From the NCBI RefSeq assembly GCF_001983995.1, contig NZ_CP019450.1, positions 1,426,001-1,490,000 of the forward strand: DNA of 64,000 nucleotides. Direction: 5' to 3'. The position numbers and the translations under genes were made by a program. The DNA comes from Halioglobus japonicus (GTDB taxonomy: Bacteria > Pseudomonadota > Gammaproteobacteria > Pseudomonadales > Halieaceae). The notes below the pieces were generated by a model. It was not told the DNA's origin. It made no database searches and was given only the letters and a program-made list of their open reading frames with translations. The first letter of the stretch is position 1. Each line of letters starts with the position of its first letter. Below are positions 28,409-37,893 of the stretch, one piece after another.

Positions 28409-29596
28409 TTACTCGCAGCGCTCGAACAGGGCGGCAATGCCCTGGCCGCCGCCAATGCACATGGTGACCACGGCGTAGCGGGCGCCGGTGCGCTCCAGTT
28501 CGTAAACCGCTTTGACGGTCAGCATGGAACCAGTGGCGCCAATGGGGTGACCCAGGCTGATACCAGAGCCATTGGGGTTCACCTTGGCGGGGTCCAGATC
28601 CAGTTCCTTCACCACAGACAGGGCCTGGGCGGCAAAGGCTTCGTTGCACTCCCAGATGTCCACGTCTTCGATAGCAACGCCGGTTTTTTCCATCAGCTGG
28701 CGAACCGCAGGTGCCGGGCCAATACCCATAATCGCAGGGTCGACCGCCGCTACCGCGTAGCCCACCATTTTTGCCATGGGCTTGAGGCCCTTGGCTTCGG
28801 CTTCGCTGCGCTCCATCAGTACCACGGCGGCTGCGCCGTCGTTGAGGCCGGAGGCGTTGCCGGCAGTGACGGAACCGTCCTTTTTGAAGGCCGGACGGAG
28901 CTTGGCCATGTCTTCGGCCTTGGCGTCATTGCGCACGTGTTCGTCTTTGTCGAACACCACGGTGCCTTTGCGGGTTTTGATTTCAATCGGCAGGATCTGG
29001 CTCTCGAAACGGCCTTCTTCCTGGGCCTGCTGGGCGCGACGGTGGCTCTCTGCAGCCAGTTCGTCCTGCTCTTCGCGGCTGACGCTGTACTTGTCGGCCA
29101 GGTTTTCGGCGGTAATGCCCATGTGGGTGTCACCCATGGGGCAGGTAAGTGCGCCCATCATGGCGTCGACCATCTGACCGTCGCCCATACGTGCACCAAA
29201 GCGCGCATTGGGCAGCCAGTAAGGGACGCGGCTCATGGATTCGGCACCGCCGGCGACGGCAGCGTCACAGTCGCCCAGCAGAATCATCTGGGCGGCGGAG
29301 ATGACTGACTGCAGGCCCGAACCGCACAGACGGTTAACGGTGAGGGCAGGGGTTTCAATCGGCAGGCCGCCTTTCAGGGCCGCGGTGCGACTCATGTACA
29401 TATCGCGACGGTCGGAGTGGGTCACATTGCCAATCACTACATGACCGATGTCAGTGGGCTCGAGGCCGGAGCGCTTGACCGCCTCCGCGACAACCTGGCC
29501 GGCAACTTCGGTAGGGGCCACGTCTTTAAGGCTGCCGCCGAAGTCGGCAATGGCGCTGCGCACGCCGCTCAGTACTACTACTTCTCTATTACTCAT
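28409..29596 (-). CDS. acetyl-CoA acetyltransferase (thiolase)
   Basis: 395 residues. Condenses or cleaves acetyl-CoA and acyl-CoA. The nucleophilic cysteine C91 is in VNRLCGSGLQS, the histidine in GISLGHPIGATGS and the C-terminal cysteine in VTMCIGGGQG. Third gene after scoA-scoB on the minus strand with a 34-base gap. Together they form a ketoacid pathway: CoA transfer from succinyl-CoA to acetoacetate, then thiolysis to acetyl-CoA. Biosynthetic (PhaA) and degradative (AtoB) use cannot be separated by sequence here. Confidence 0.9.
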   Translation of the reverse strand: MSNREVVVLSGVRSAIADFGGSLKDVAPTEVAGQVVAEAVKRSGLEPTDIGHVVIGNVTHSDRRDMYMSRTAALKGGLPIETPALTVNRLCGSGLQSVISAAQMILLGDCDAAVAGGAESMSRVPYWLPNARFGARMGDGQMVDAMMGALTCPMGDTHMGITAENLADKYSVSREEQDELAAESHRRAQQAQEEGRFESQILPIEIKTRKGTVVFDKDEHVRNDAKAEDMAKLRPAFKKDGSVTAGNASGLNDGAAAVVLMERSEAEAKGLKPMAKMVGYAVAAVDPAIMGIGPAPAVRQLMEKTGVAIEDVDIWECNEAFAAQALSVVKELDLDPAKVNPNGSGISLGHPIGATGSMLTVKAVYELERTGARYAVVTMCIGGGQGIAALFERCE

Positions 29597-29629
29597 GAAT
29601 CTATCCTGTGTGTTGCGGTGGGTGCGCTG

Positions 29630-30286
29630 TTACAGCTGCATTTCGGGCACGTTGTCGGGGATTACCAGTTCCCCTTCGGTGAGGGCGGCGATGTCTTCGA
29701 CGCTCACACCGGGAGCGCGCTCGCGGAGTATAAATTTCCCGTCCTCGATGTCCAGTAGGGCGAGGTCGGTCAGCACGCGCTTGATACAGCCCTTGCCGGT
29801 CAGCGGCAGGGTGCATTCCTTGAGCAGTTTGGAATCGCCGTGCTTGGAAGCGTGGGTCATGACCACGATGATGTTGTCGGCGCCGGCCACCAGATCCATG
29901 GCGCCACCCATGCCTTTAATCAGTTTGCCGGGAATCATGTAGGAGGCGATATTGCCCTGCACATCTACCTCAAATGCGCCGAGTACGGTCAGGTCAACGT
30001 GGCCGCCGCGAATCATGGCGAAGGATTCGGCGGAATCGAACAGGGCTGCACCGGTGGCCATGGTCACGGTTTGTTTGCCTGCGTTGATCAGGTCGGCGTC
30101 GACCTCGTCCTCGGTGGGGAAGGGGCCCATACCCAGCAGGCCATTCTCTGACTGAAGCATGACCTCCATGTCATCGGGGATATAGTTCGCCGCAAGCGTG
30201 GGAATGCCAATACCCAGATTGACATAAAAGCCATCTTGAAATTCCTGGGATACACGCTGGGCCAGTTGTTCTCTCGTGAGTGCCAT
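29630..30286 (-). CDS. scoB: 3-oxoacid CoA-transferase subunit B
   Basis: 218 residues. The catalytic glutamate lies in the QSENGLLGMG loop. GIGIPTLAANYIP and GAMDLVAGADNIIVVMTH are family marks. Works as a heterodimer with the A subunit just upstream (11-base gap). It moves CoA from succinyl-CoA to a 3-oxoacid such as acetoacetate. Confidence 0.92.
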   Translation of the reverse strand: MALTREQLAQRVSQEFQDGFYVNLGIGIPTLAANYIPDDMEVMLQSENGLLGMGPFPTEDEVDADLINAGKQTVTMATGAALFDSAESFAMIRGGHVDLTVLGAFEVDVQGNIASYMIPGKLIKGMGGAMDLVAGADNIIVVMTHASKHGDSKLLKECTLPLTGKGCIKRVLTDLALLDIEDGKFILRERAPGVSVEDIAALTEGELVIPDNVPEMQL

Positions 30287-30297
30287 GTCGTCTCTCC

Positions 30298-30999
30298 TCA
30301 GGCGCTGCGCACAGTGCGCTGTTCAATGGTTTTCTCAAAGGTGCCCTTGATCAGGCGATTGACGTAAATGCCCGGCAGGTGGATCTCGTCGGGGTCCAGT
30401 TCCCCGGGCTCGACAATCTCCTCGACTTCAACGACGGCTATCTTGCCGGCGGTAATGGCGCCGGGGTTGAAGTTGCGAGCGGTTCTGCGAAACACCAGAT
30501 TGCCGTAGCGGTCGGCCTTCCAGGCTTTGCCAATGGAGAAATCGCCAACGATGGACTCCTCCAGAATATAGTGACGGCCATCGAACTCGCGCACTTCTTT
30601 GCCTTCACCCACGGGGGTGCCGTAACCGGTGGCGGTAAAGAACGCGGGAATGCCGGCGCCACCGGCGCGCATTTTTTCCGCCAGCGTGCCCTGGGGTGTG
30701 AGTTCCACCTCCAGTTCACCGCTCATCATCTGCTGCTCGAAAAGCGCATTCTCGCCCACGTATGACGACACCATTTTCCGAATCTGGCGGTCTTCCAGCA
30801 GAATGCCCAGGCCTTTGCCGTCGACGCCGGCGTTGTTGGAGACCACGGTCAGGCCCTTGGTGCCCTTGCGCTTGATTTCCTTGATCAGGTTTTCCGGGAT
30901 GCCGCACAGGCCGAAACCACCGGCGATGACCGTCATATTGTCTTCGAGGCCCGCCATCGCTTCTTCATAGCTGCCTACCACTTTGTCGAAACCGGACAT
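30298..30999 (-). CDS. scoA: 3-oxoacid CoA-transferase subunit A
   Basis: 233 residues from ATG 30999 behind GGAGAAC. An upstream extension to 31110 is possible but lacks a ribosome site. Marks: [28 protein letters not shown] and [12 protein letters not shown]. First gene of scoA-scoB-thiolase, transcribed away from a LysR regulator 127 bases upstream. Handles acetoacetate or related 3-oxoacids. Confidence 0.92.
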   Translation of the reverse strand: MSGFDKVVGSYEEAMAGLEDNMTVIAGGFGLCGIPENLIKEIKRKGTKGLTVVSNNAGVDGKGLGILLEDRQIRKMVSSYVGENALFEQQMMSGELEVELTPQGTLAEKMRAGGAGIPAFFTATGYGTPVGEGKEVREFDGRHYILEESIVGDFSIGKAWKADRYGNLVFRRTARNFNPGAITAGKIAVVEVEEIVEPGELDPDEIHLPGIYVNRLIKGTFEKTIEQRTVRSA

Positions 31000-31126
31000 G
31001 CTGTTCTCCTGATATTGCCTGCCAGTAGAGGGACCGGGCGTTGCCGCCAGGTCGGGATTGCCAAGACTGCAGCACAGCGCTATTTTTAACAAATAGAAAA
31101 TAATGAACAATTAATAAGTATTGCAA

Positions 31127-32032
31127 ATGAATGTAACCGTTAAGCAGATGCAGGCTTTTGTGGCGGTAGCGCGCTGCCAGAGCTTTGCCGAGGCCTGTGA
31201 GCTGGTGCACTTATCGCAGCCCGCCCTGAGCATCGCCATTCGCAAGCTGGAGGATGCGGTAGGCGGCCGCCTGTTCGCACGCTCGACGCGTTCAGTCACG
31301 CTGACACCGGAGGGCGAGGCTTTTTATCCGGTAGCCCGGCGGTTGCTGTCTGACTGGGATCAGGCGCTGGATGATGTACACAATCTGTTTGCATTGCGAC
31401 GTGGCAAGCTGGATGTGGCCGCGATGCCTACCTTCACCTCCAGCCTGCTGCCAGGGTTGTTGAAACGCTTCCATGGCGACTACCCCGATATCAATGTGAC
31501 GGTGCACGACGTCGTGGCTGAGCAGGTGGTGGATATGGTGCGAGAAGGCAGGGCGGAGCTTGGGGTGACCTTCGATCCCGGCGAGGCCTCTGACCTGGAG
31601 TTTCACCCATTGTTCACCGATCGGCTGGTTGCCGTGTTGCCCCGCGATCACCCTTTGCTGGCGCTGGAGCGCGGCCTACGTTGGCGCGACCTGCAGGATC
31701 ACAGCTATATCACCCTGCAGCGCCCCTCAAGTGTTCGGCTGCTGATCGATGGCATGCTGCGAGACAAAGGCATTGTGCTTAACCCCGCTTTTGAGGCCCA
31801 TCAGTTAGTCAGTGTGGGACGTATGGTTACCGAAAACCTGGGTGTGAGTGTGGTGCCCTCGCTGAGTGAATCCCAGATGCTGGAGATGGGCGCCGAGGTC
31901 AGGCCGATCGGCGCACCCGCGGTGACTCGTGAAGTGGGCGTCATTACCCGACGGCGCTACCCGCTGTCGGTGGCTGCCCAGGCAATGTTCGACATCCTGG
32001 TTCAATGTGGGGCACCTGAGTCCCCCCGTTAG
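31127..32032 (+). CDS. LysR-type transcriptional regulator
   Basis: 301 residues from ATG 31127. N-terminal winged helix with FAEACELVHLSQPALSIAIRKLEDAVG, then a periplasmic-binding-protein-like effector domain (PTFTSSLLPGLLKRFHGDYPDINV). Divergent from scoA with a short AT-rich spacer, the standard layout for a LysR regulator controlling the neighbour operon. The effector is unknown. Confidence 0.9.
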   Translation: MNVTVKQMQAFVAVARCQSFAEACELVHLSQPALSIAIRKLEDAVGGRLFARSTRSVTLTPEGEAFYPVARRLLSDWDQALDDVHNLFALRRGKLDVAAMPTFTSSLLPGLLKRFHGDYPDINVTVHDVVAEQVVDMVREGRAELGVTFDPGEASDLEFHPLFTDRLVAVLPRDHPLLALERGLRWRDLQDHSYITLQRPSSVRLLIDGMLRDKGIVLNPAFEAHQLVSVGRMVTENLGVSVVPSLSESQMLEMGAEVRPIGAPAVTREVGVITRRRYPLSVAAQAMFDILVQCGAPESPR

Positions 32033-32050
32033 CCCCTTGCATGGGGTATC

Positions 32051-33103
32051 ATGTTGCCTCGAACAAAAATGACCCCAGTTATGTTGTTATCCCAGCAAAC
32101 CCAATACGACCGCCAGGTAGCTGCCTGGCTGCTACTTTGTGCTGCCGTTATTTTTGGCATGATTCTGCTAGGGGGGGTGACACGGCTCACCAACTCCGGG
32201 CTGTCGATGGTAGAGTGGAAACCGCTAATGGGTGTGATTCCGCCGCTGAGTGAGGCCGAGTGGCAGGCAACCTTTGACAAGTATAAGCAGTTTCCCGAGT
32301 ACCAGAAGGTGAATCGCGGCATGGATCTGGACGGCTTCAAGTCTATTTTTATGTACGAATACCTGCACCGGGTGCTGGGGCGTTTGATTGGGGTTTTGTT
32401 TTTCATCCCCATGCTGTTTTTCGCCATTAAAGGGCGAGTGCGTCAGGGCGTTATGCCCAAACTCTGGATACTGTTTGTGCTCGGTGGTCTGCAGGGCCTG
32501 CTCGGTTGGTACATGGTGAAGAGTGGTCTGGTGGATAACCCCAGGGTGAGCCAGTACCGCCTGACATCGCATCTTGGGCTTGCCGTGATTATATATTCCT
32601 ACATGCTTTGGGTGGCCTTTGACCTGTCGTTTCAGGGTAAAAGGGTCGCGGCGCCTGCGGCAGCGGCATGGGCGCGGGCGATACCTGTGCTGGTGTTCCT
32701 GATGATCTTATCCGGTGGGCTGGTGGCGGGTATTCGCGCCGGTTTTGCCTACAACACCTGGCCCTTGATGGGTACATCCTTCATTCCACCGTTGCTTTAC
32801 TCTCTAGATCCCTGGTGGGTATCGGCGTTTGAAGATATCACCACCGTGCAGTTCAACCACCGCATGTTTGCCTATGTGTTGTTTGGCCTGGTGCATGTGT
32901 ATGCCTGGCGCGCGCTGGCGAGCGGCGCAGGCATGGCCGCCGGATTGATGGTCGCTGCGTTGTGGTTTCAGGTGGTTCTGGGAATCAGTACTCTGCTACT
33001 TCATGTGCCGGTTTGGTTGGCCGCCCTGCATCAGGGCGGCGCGGTGTTGCTGCTCACGACCAGTCTATATACCAGCCATGTTTTGCTCAGGCAGCGGGGC
33101 TGA
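32051..33103 (+). CDS. ctaA: heme A synthase (COX15/CtaA)
   Basis: 350 residues with about eight membrane helices. Oxidises the methyl of heme O to make heme A for aa3-type cytochrome oxidases. The motif GGVTRLTNSGLSMVEWKP, the haem-binding histidines in EYLHRVLGRLIG and FNHRMFAYVLFG, and GWYMVKSGLVDNPRVSQYRL all fit. ATG 32051 has a GGGGT just before it; ATG 32069 is an alternative. A heme O synthase (ctaB) is not adjacent. Confidence 0.93.
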   Translation: MLPRTKMTPVMLLSQQTQYDRQVAAWLLLCAAVIFGMILLGGVTRLTNSGLSMVEWKPLMGVIPPLSEAEWQATFDKYKQFPEYQKVNRGMDLDGFKSIFMYEYLHRVLGRLIGVLFFIPMLFFAIKGRVRQGVMPKLWILFVLGGLQGLLGWYMVKSGLVDNPRVSQYRLTSHLGLAVIIYSYMLWVAFDLSFQGKRVAAPAAAAWARAIPVLVFLMILSGGLVAGIRAGFAYNTWPLMGTSFIPPLLYSLDPWWVSAFEDITTVQFNHRMFAYVLFGLVHVYAWRALASGAGMAAGLMVAALWFQVVLGISTLLLHVPVWLAALHQGGAVLLLTTSLYTSHVLLRQRG

Positions 33104-33104
33104 C

Positions 33105-33392
33105 CTACCAGAACTGCAGGTTCTTATCGTCTTCGCGCCGGCCGACATTTTGGCGGCGCTCGGGTTTGGCGTTTGCACCAAACCGCACTGAGTCCCTGCG
33201 ATCTTCACCCTAGCGTATTGTTTGATGCCGGCGTTCCTCGCCTACGTATTTCCGTTCCTGCCCATCGCTGCCGCTAAACGGTGCGGACAGGTCCCTGGCT
33301 TCAAAAACTGCCTTGTCACCCATGTCAGATAGCCCCATTTTTGTTTTTTCCGAGCTCAGTACAGACCTGCTCTGAGCGCGCGTTTCGGACAC
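33105..33392 (-). pseudogene. small basic RR-rich protein interrupted by an in-frame TAG
   Basis: Reading leftward from GTG 33392 gives 60 residues ending KYVGEERRHQTIR, then TAG at 33210-33212. The same frame continues for about 34 codons as GEDRRDSVRFGANAKPERRQN, VGRREDDKNLQFW and stops at TAG 33105-33107. The two halves share one compositional style (paired Arg, Glu/Asp-Arg-Arg) and resemble small bacterial proteins of the DRR...VRFxP...ERRxNxGRRxDD type, so a CAG to TAG change in one conserved gene is likely. An alternative is two separate small genes. The intact part could also start at ATG near 33338. A CRP-type box lies 14 bases upstream of the GTG. Confidence 0.45.
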
Positions 33393-33405
33393 ATCGCCAA
33401 AAAAG

Positions 33406-33421
33406 TGTGATGAGTGTCACA
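33406..33421. promoter_or_regulatory. CRP-type box upstream of the type I secretion operon
   Basis: TGTGATGAGTGTCACA is a perfect TGTGA-N6-TCACA site. A candidate -10 (TAAAAA, 33441) begins about 27.5 bases from its centre, close to the 29.5 expected of a class II CRP promoter at -41.5. The secretion operon starts at 33639. The rest of the 246-base gap holds no gene. A matching site precedes the adhesin. Confidence 0.72.
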
Positions 33422-33638
33422 TTTTAAGTGGCGATCAGCCTAAAAAATGTACAGAAAGCTGCCTGTAATCGAGCGAAATGTGAATTACAGCGCATTCAGT
33501 CCATAGTCAGAACCCTTCTTCTGGCCTATGCTTTTTCGGCTGGATAACGTGTTTAGTTTCAGTCGGTTATACGCAAGGCCCCCATACGGCCAATAAAAAA
33601 ATCGCGTAAGCCGGCTGTATCAGAGTGGATATCAAGGA

Positions 33639-35762
33639 ATGAACCACGTGGACGACCCGCTGTTGCAGTGCTTGTTGGCGCTGTGCCGCTGCCATGGCAA
33701 CGCCTCGACGGCGGAAGCCGTGATGGGCGGCCTGCCGGCAGACGCAGGCAAATTGAGCCCCGGCCTCTTTGAGAGAGCAGCCAGTAGGGTAGGGCTTGCC
33801 AGTCGTCTGGTGCACCGCTCCCCGGAAGATATTGAGCCGGCCCTGTTGCCAGCAGTATTGCTGCTTAAAAACGAACGCGCCTGCCTGCTCATGGGCTGGA
33901 AAAACGACGGTGCCTTCGCGCGCGTTATCTATCCCGAGTTGAACGAGGCCGTGGTCGACGTACCGCGGGAAGAGCTACTTGCCTCGGCGACCGGCACGTT
34001 GATTGTGTGTCGTCCGCGGTTCAAATTTGATCAGCGTGCGCCACGCACAGGGACTTCTGAGCGCGGCCACTGGTTCTGGGACGCCATGCGCGCCAACATG
34101 CCTGTTTACCGCGATGTATTGTTGGCCGCCTTTTTTATCAACATGTTCGCCCTGGCGCTGCCGCTGTTTACGATGAATGTCTATGACAGGGTCGTGCCTA
34201 ACCACGCTGTTGAGACCCTGTGGATGCTGGCGGCGGGGGTGGTCATCGTGATGATTGCCGATATTGTGTTGCGTACCATGCGCGGCTACTTTCTCGATCT
34301 CGCCAGTCGGCGTGTCGATATCACATTGTCGGCAACGATTATGGAGAAAGTGTTGGGGATACGGCTCGAGCACCGCCCGGTGTCGGTGGGGTCCTATGCC
34401 GTAAATCTGCGCTCGTTCGAGACCCTGCGCGATTTTATCACCTCCGCCTCGGTAACCACGATTATCGACATACCCTTTGCGCTGATTTTTATTGGCGTTA
34501 TCGCCTGGATTGCCTGGCCGGTGTTAATCCCCATTGTGATTGGCCTGGTGTTGGTACTGGGTTTTGCGCTGTCGGTGCAGGGCAAACTCAAAGAACTCGC
34601 CGAGACGACGTATCGCGCCGGCGCCATGCGCAATTCAACCTTGATCGAGTCGCTGGTCGGCCTGGATACGATTAAGGCCATGGGCGCCGAATCCCGCATG
34701 CAGCGGCGCTGGGAGGAGACCACCTCATTCCTGGCGCACGTGGCCGTGCAGTTGCGTCTGTTGTCCTCCTCGACCATGAATGTCAGCCAGTGGGCGCAGC
34801 AGATGGTGACGATGTTTGTAATTGTCACCGGGGTTTATCTCATTACCGCCGGTGAGCTGAGCATGGGCGGGCTGATTGCCTGTACGATGCTGTCGGGACG
34901 AATCATGGCGCCCTTTGGCCAGACCGCGGGCCTGATTACCCAATACCACAATGCCGAGATTGCCCTGAAAACGCTAGACGAGGTGATGGACCAGCCGGTG
35001 GAGCGTCCGCCGGGAGCGCAGTTCCTGTCCCGGGAAATGTTTCGCGGCGAAATCGAATTCAAGAATGTGTCGTTTGCCTATCCCGGTGCAGAGCTGGATT
35101 CGCTCAGCAACGTGTCGTTCAAGATCAGCCCCGGGGAGCGCGTGGCAATTCTGGGCCGGGTAGGCTCCGGTAAATCGACGCTGCAGAAGCTTGCCATGGG
35201 GCTGTACCAGCCCACCGCAGGCGCCATCATGATTGACGGCATTGACCTGCGTCAGCTGGATCCGACCGAGCTGCGTTCACGGGTGGGCTATGTGCCGCAG
35301 GACGTGACCCTGTTCTATGGCAGTTTGCGGGACAACCTGACGGTGGCCAATCCGCAAGCCTCCGATGCCGCGATAGTACGCGCAGTGGAGATCGCCAACT
35401 TGGCCGATTTTGTGAATCGACATCCGCAGGGTTTTGATATGCAGATCGGTGAGCGCGGTGACTCACTGTCAGGTGGGCAGCGCAAGTCGGTGGCACTGGC
35501 GCGCGGTGTCATTAATGAATCGCCGATTCTGTTAATGGACGAACCTACAGGCTCCATGGATCACTCCACCGAAATGGCCGTGAAGCGCAAGCTGGCGGAG
35601 TTTGTGGAAGGCCGGACCTGGCTTGTGGTGACCCACCGCAATTCACTGCTGGAAATGGTGGATCGCATTATCGTGATTGATAACGGCAAGCTGGTGGCAG
35701 ACGGGCCGCGAGATAATGTGGTGCAGGCCTTGAAGCAGGGCAAGATAGGGAAGGCCCAATGA
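33639..35762 (+). CDS. lapB: type I secretion ABC transporter with degenerate C39 domain (LapB-like)
   Basis: 707 residues, inner membrane. The first ~150 residues form a C39-peptidase-like domain in which no catalytic cysteine motif is visible, as in transporters of large adhesins and toxins. A six-helix ABC exporter region follows (about 165-440; DRVVPNHAVETLWML, DIPFALIFIGVIAW), then one ATPase domain with Walker A GRVGSGKST (K512), signature SLSGGQRKSVALARG and Walker B ILLMDEPTGSMD. It should power export of the adhesin encoded next door. It shares an ATGA overlap with the membrane-fusion gene. Confidence 0.92.
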   Translation: MNHVDDPLLQCLLALCRCHGNASTAEAVMGGLPADAGKLSPGLFERAASRVGLASRLVHRSPEDIEPALLPAVLLLKNERACLLMGWKNDGAFARVIYPELNEAVVDVPREELLASATGTLIVCRPRFKFDQRAPRTGTSERGHWFWDAMRANMPVYRDVLLAAFFINMFALALPLFTMNVYDRVVPNHAVETLWMLAAGVVIVMIADIVLRTMRGYFLDLASRRVDITLSATIMEKVLGIRLEHRPVSVGSYAVNLRSFETLRDFITSASVTTIIDIPFALIFIGVIAWIAWPVLIPIVIGLVLVLGFALSVQGKLKELAETTYRAGAMRNSTLIESLVGLDTIKAMGAESRMQRRWEETTSFLAHVAVQLRLLSSSTMNVSQWAQQMVTMFVIVTGVYLITAGELSMGGLIACTMLSGRIMAPFGQTAGLITQYHNAEIALKTLDEVMDQPVERPPGAQFLSREMFRGEIEFKNVSFAYPGAELDSLSNVSFKISPGERVAILGRVGSGKSTLQKLAMGLYQPTAGAIMIDGIDLRQLDPTELRSRVGYVPQDVTLFYGSLRDNLTVANPQASDAAIVRAVEIANLADFVNRHPQGFDMQIGERGDSLSGGQRKSVALARGVINESPILLMDEPTGSMDHSTEMAVKRKLAEFVEGRTWLVVTHRNSLLEMVDRIIVIDNGKLVADGPRDNVVQALKQGKIGKAQ

Positions 35763-37165
35763 CTGAGCAACGGGAAAATAACGTCGCTCAGGAAGCGGGG
35801 GCTCCGCGTCGAGGTATAGGGCGGAGTCTGGTCGACAAGTTGTTCGCGCCTTGGATGGAGGATGCGGCTGCCCCGGCAGGTTGGGAGCAGGATGCACACC
35901 GTGCCTATGTCGAGCAGCAGCCACTGCGGGCGCGCGCGTTGCTGTATGTGGTGGCAGTGATTGTTGTCGCGCTGGTTGTCTGGGCGTCGATTGCCGAGAT
36001 CGACGAGGTTACCCGCGGGCAGGGGAAAGTGATTCCCTCGCGCCAGGTCCAGGTCATTCAGTCCCAGGACGGCGGCGTGGTCACAGAAATTCTGGTGCGC
36101 GAGGGCGATACGGTGGAGCAAGGCCAGTTGCTGGTGCGCCTCGACCAGACCCGCTCGCAATCGTCTCTGCGGGAAAACCGCGCCGAGTATCAGGCGCTTG
36201 CCGTGAAGGCTGGGCGGTTGCGTGCTGTCGCCGACGATACCGAGTTCCAGCCCGATCCTTCGCTGACCGCCGCGGTGCCGCGCATTGTCGCCCAGGAGCA
36301 GGCGTTGTATGACTCCAGTCGCGCCGAACTGGGGCTGGAGAAGGGCATGGCGGGTGAGCAGTTGTCCCAGCGCCGCGAGGAACTGGTGGAAGTCACCGCT
36401 CGCGAGCGCCAGGCTGCCCGTTCACTTCAGCTTACCGAGCGAGAGCTTAATCTCACCCGTCCCATGGTAGCGTCCGGAGCCGTGTCTAAGGTGGAAATCC
36501 TGCGCCTGGAGCGCGAGGTGAATCAGCTCAGCGGCGAGCGCAAGCAGGCCGCCGCCCAGATTAACCGCATTCGGTCTGCGATTCAGGAAGCCGAGAGCAA
36601 GGTCGCGGAAGTTGAGCTTGAGTTTATGAACGAGGTTCGCGAGCAGCTCGCGGATACGATTACCCGCATGAATGCGTTGCGCGAAGCAGGGCTGGGGTTG
36701 TCGGATCGGGTAAAACAAACCGAAGTGCGCTCGCCGGTAAACGGTACGGTTAAACAGCTGCACTATCACACTATTGGCGGTGTGGTGCTTGCGGGTAAGG
36801 AAATCATAGAGGTGGTGCCCGCCGACGATACGCTGCTGCTGGAAGTGCGTATCCGCCCCAAGGATATCGCCTTCCTGGTGCCCGGGCAGCCCGCACTGGT
36901 GAAGTTCACGGCCTACGATTTTGTGGTCTATGGTGGGTTGGACGGCGTGGTCGAGCACATTGGTGCGGATACGGTCATGGATGAAGAAGGCAATCCCTTC
37001 TACGAGATTCTGGTGCGCACTCATGAAGCCGGTATCGCTGAAGACAAACCAATCATCCCGGGTATGACAGTGGAAGCCGATATTCTCACAGGTAAGAAAA
37101 CGATTCTGTCTTACCTGATGAAGCCGGTGCTGCGCGCCCGCCAGTACGCCATGACGGAGCGATGA
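35759..37165 (+). CDS. lapC: HlyD-family membrane-fusion protein (LapC-like)
   Basis: 468 residues. A single N-terminal membrane helix (about 59-80, LLYVVAVIVVALVVWASIAE) precedes a long periplasmic part with a lipoyl-like barrel (VTRGQGKVIPSRQVQVIQS), a heptad-rich coiled coil (about 140-310) and a C-terminal beta domain (RSPVNGTVKQLHYHTIGGVV). It bridges the LapB-like exporter and the TolC-type outer-membrane protein at 48 kb. Its stop overlaps the LuxR gene start. Confidence 0.92.
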   Translation: MTEQRENNVAQEAGAPRRGIGRSLVDKLFAPWMEDAAAPAGWEQDAHRAYVEQQPLRARALLYVVAVIVVALVVWASIAEIDEVTRGQGKVIPSRQVQVIQSQDGGVVTEILVREGDTVEQGQLLVRLDQTRSQSSLRENRAEYQALAVKAGRLRAVADDTEFQPDPSLTAAVPRIVAQEQALYDSSRAELGLEKGMAGEQLSQRREELVEVTARERQAARSLQLTERELNLTRPMVASGAVSKVEILRLEREVNQLSGERKQAAAQINRIRSAIQEAESKVAEVELEFMNEVREQLADTITRMNALREAGLGLSDRVKQTEVRSPVNGTVKQLHYHTIGGVVLAGKEIIEVVPADDTLLLEVRIRPKDIAFLVPGQPALVKFTAYDFVVYGGLDGVVEHIGADTVMDEEGNPFYEILVRTHEAGIAEDKPIIPGMTVEADILTGKKTILSYLMKPVLRARQYAMTER

Positions 37166-37794
37166 TGGAGCATTTATTTGTGACATCGGCGGGCGAGATT
37201 CGGCAGCGCTGGCGACAGGCCTTTCCCCTCGCCAAGCGCGCGGCCAGCATTGCGGAGATCGGCGCAGCCACCACCCGCGCCCGGGGCGTGATCTGGCTGG
37301 ACCTGGCAACAGCGGCACCCGAGGCCCGCAAGGTGCAGGTACAGGCCGCGGTGGAGTTTGGCTGGCCGGTGGTGGTGATGTCTGCTGCCCCGGGGGAATC
37401 AGAGGCGTTTGAATTTCTAAATCTGGGGGCGGTGGGTTACTGTCATTTTTGCGCGGCGCCGGAGCAACTGCGCGAGATAGCGCTGGTAGTGGAGCACGGC
37501 GGCTTCTGGATGCCGCCAGAGCTGATGCAGCGCTTCCTGGCACTGTCACTGCGCGTTGTGCCTGGCACGGCGCCCCGCGAGCCGGAACTGAATGAACTGA
37601 CCTCCCGGGAGCTCATGGTGGCGGAGCAGGTTGCCCATGGGGCCAGTAATCGGGAGATCGCTCAGACGCTCAATATCACTGAGCGGACGGTGAAGGCACA
37701 TTTGTCCGCTATTTTCGAAAAAATGGAAGTCCGGGACCGCGTTCAGCTGGCTCTAGCGATGAATAATATCCCCACCTATACAACCATCAATTAG
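37162..37794 (+). CDS. LuxR-family regulator with degenerate receiver
   Basis: 210 residues. The C-terminal helix-turn-helix is standard (LTSRELMVAEQVAHGASNREI, AQTLNITERTVKAHLSAIF). The N-terminal ~120 residues look like a receiver domain: an aspartate in VIWLDLA and MSAAP at the switch strand, but no N-terminal acidic pair, and His-Phe where the conserved Lys should be (GYCHFCAAPEQL). It is probably a pseudo-receiver not run by phosphotransfer. Third gene of the secretion operon, 246 bases before the adhesin, so control of adhesin expression is the obvious guess. Confidence 0.82.
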   Translation: MMEHLFVTSAGEIRQRWRQAFPLAKRAASIAEIGAATTRARGVIWLDLATAAPEARKVQVQAAVEFGWPVVVMSAAPGESEAFEFLNLGAVGYCHFCAAPEQLREIALVVEHGGFWMPPELMQRFLALSLRVVPGTAPREPELNELTSRELMVAEQVAHGASNREIAQTLNITERTVKAHLSAIFEKMEVRDRVQLALAMNNIPTYTTIN

Positions 37795-37893
37795 GGGTAG
37801 GTGGGGCTGGTAAAATTTCTTTAAATCAATTGCTTAGCGAAATTCTCCGACGGTTGGGAAGGCCCCCGCTCACGCAGCTGGAGGGAGTAACTA

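Noticed and set aside
27088..29308. Long plus-strand open frames opposite uup and the thiolase gene.
   Set aside because: Both opposite genes have complete catalytic motifs; the plus frames have no recognisable domain and mirror codon bias.
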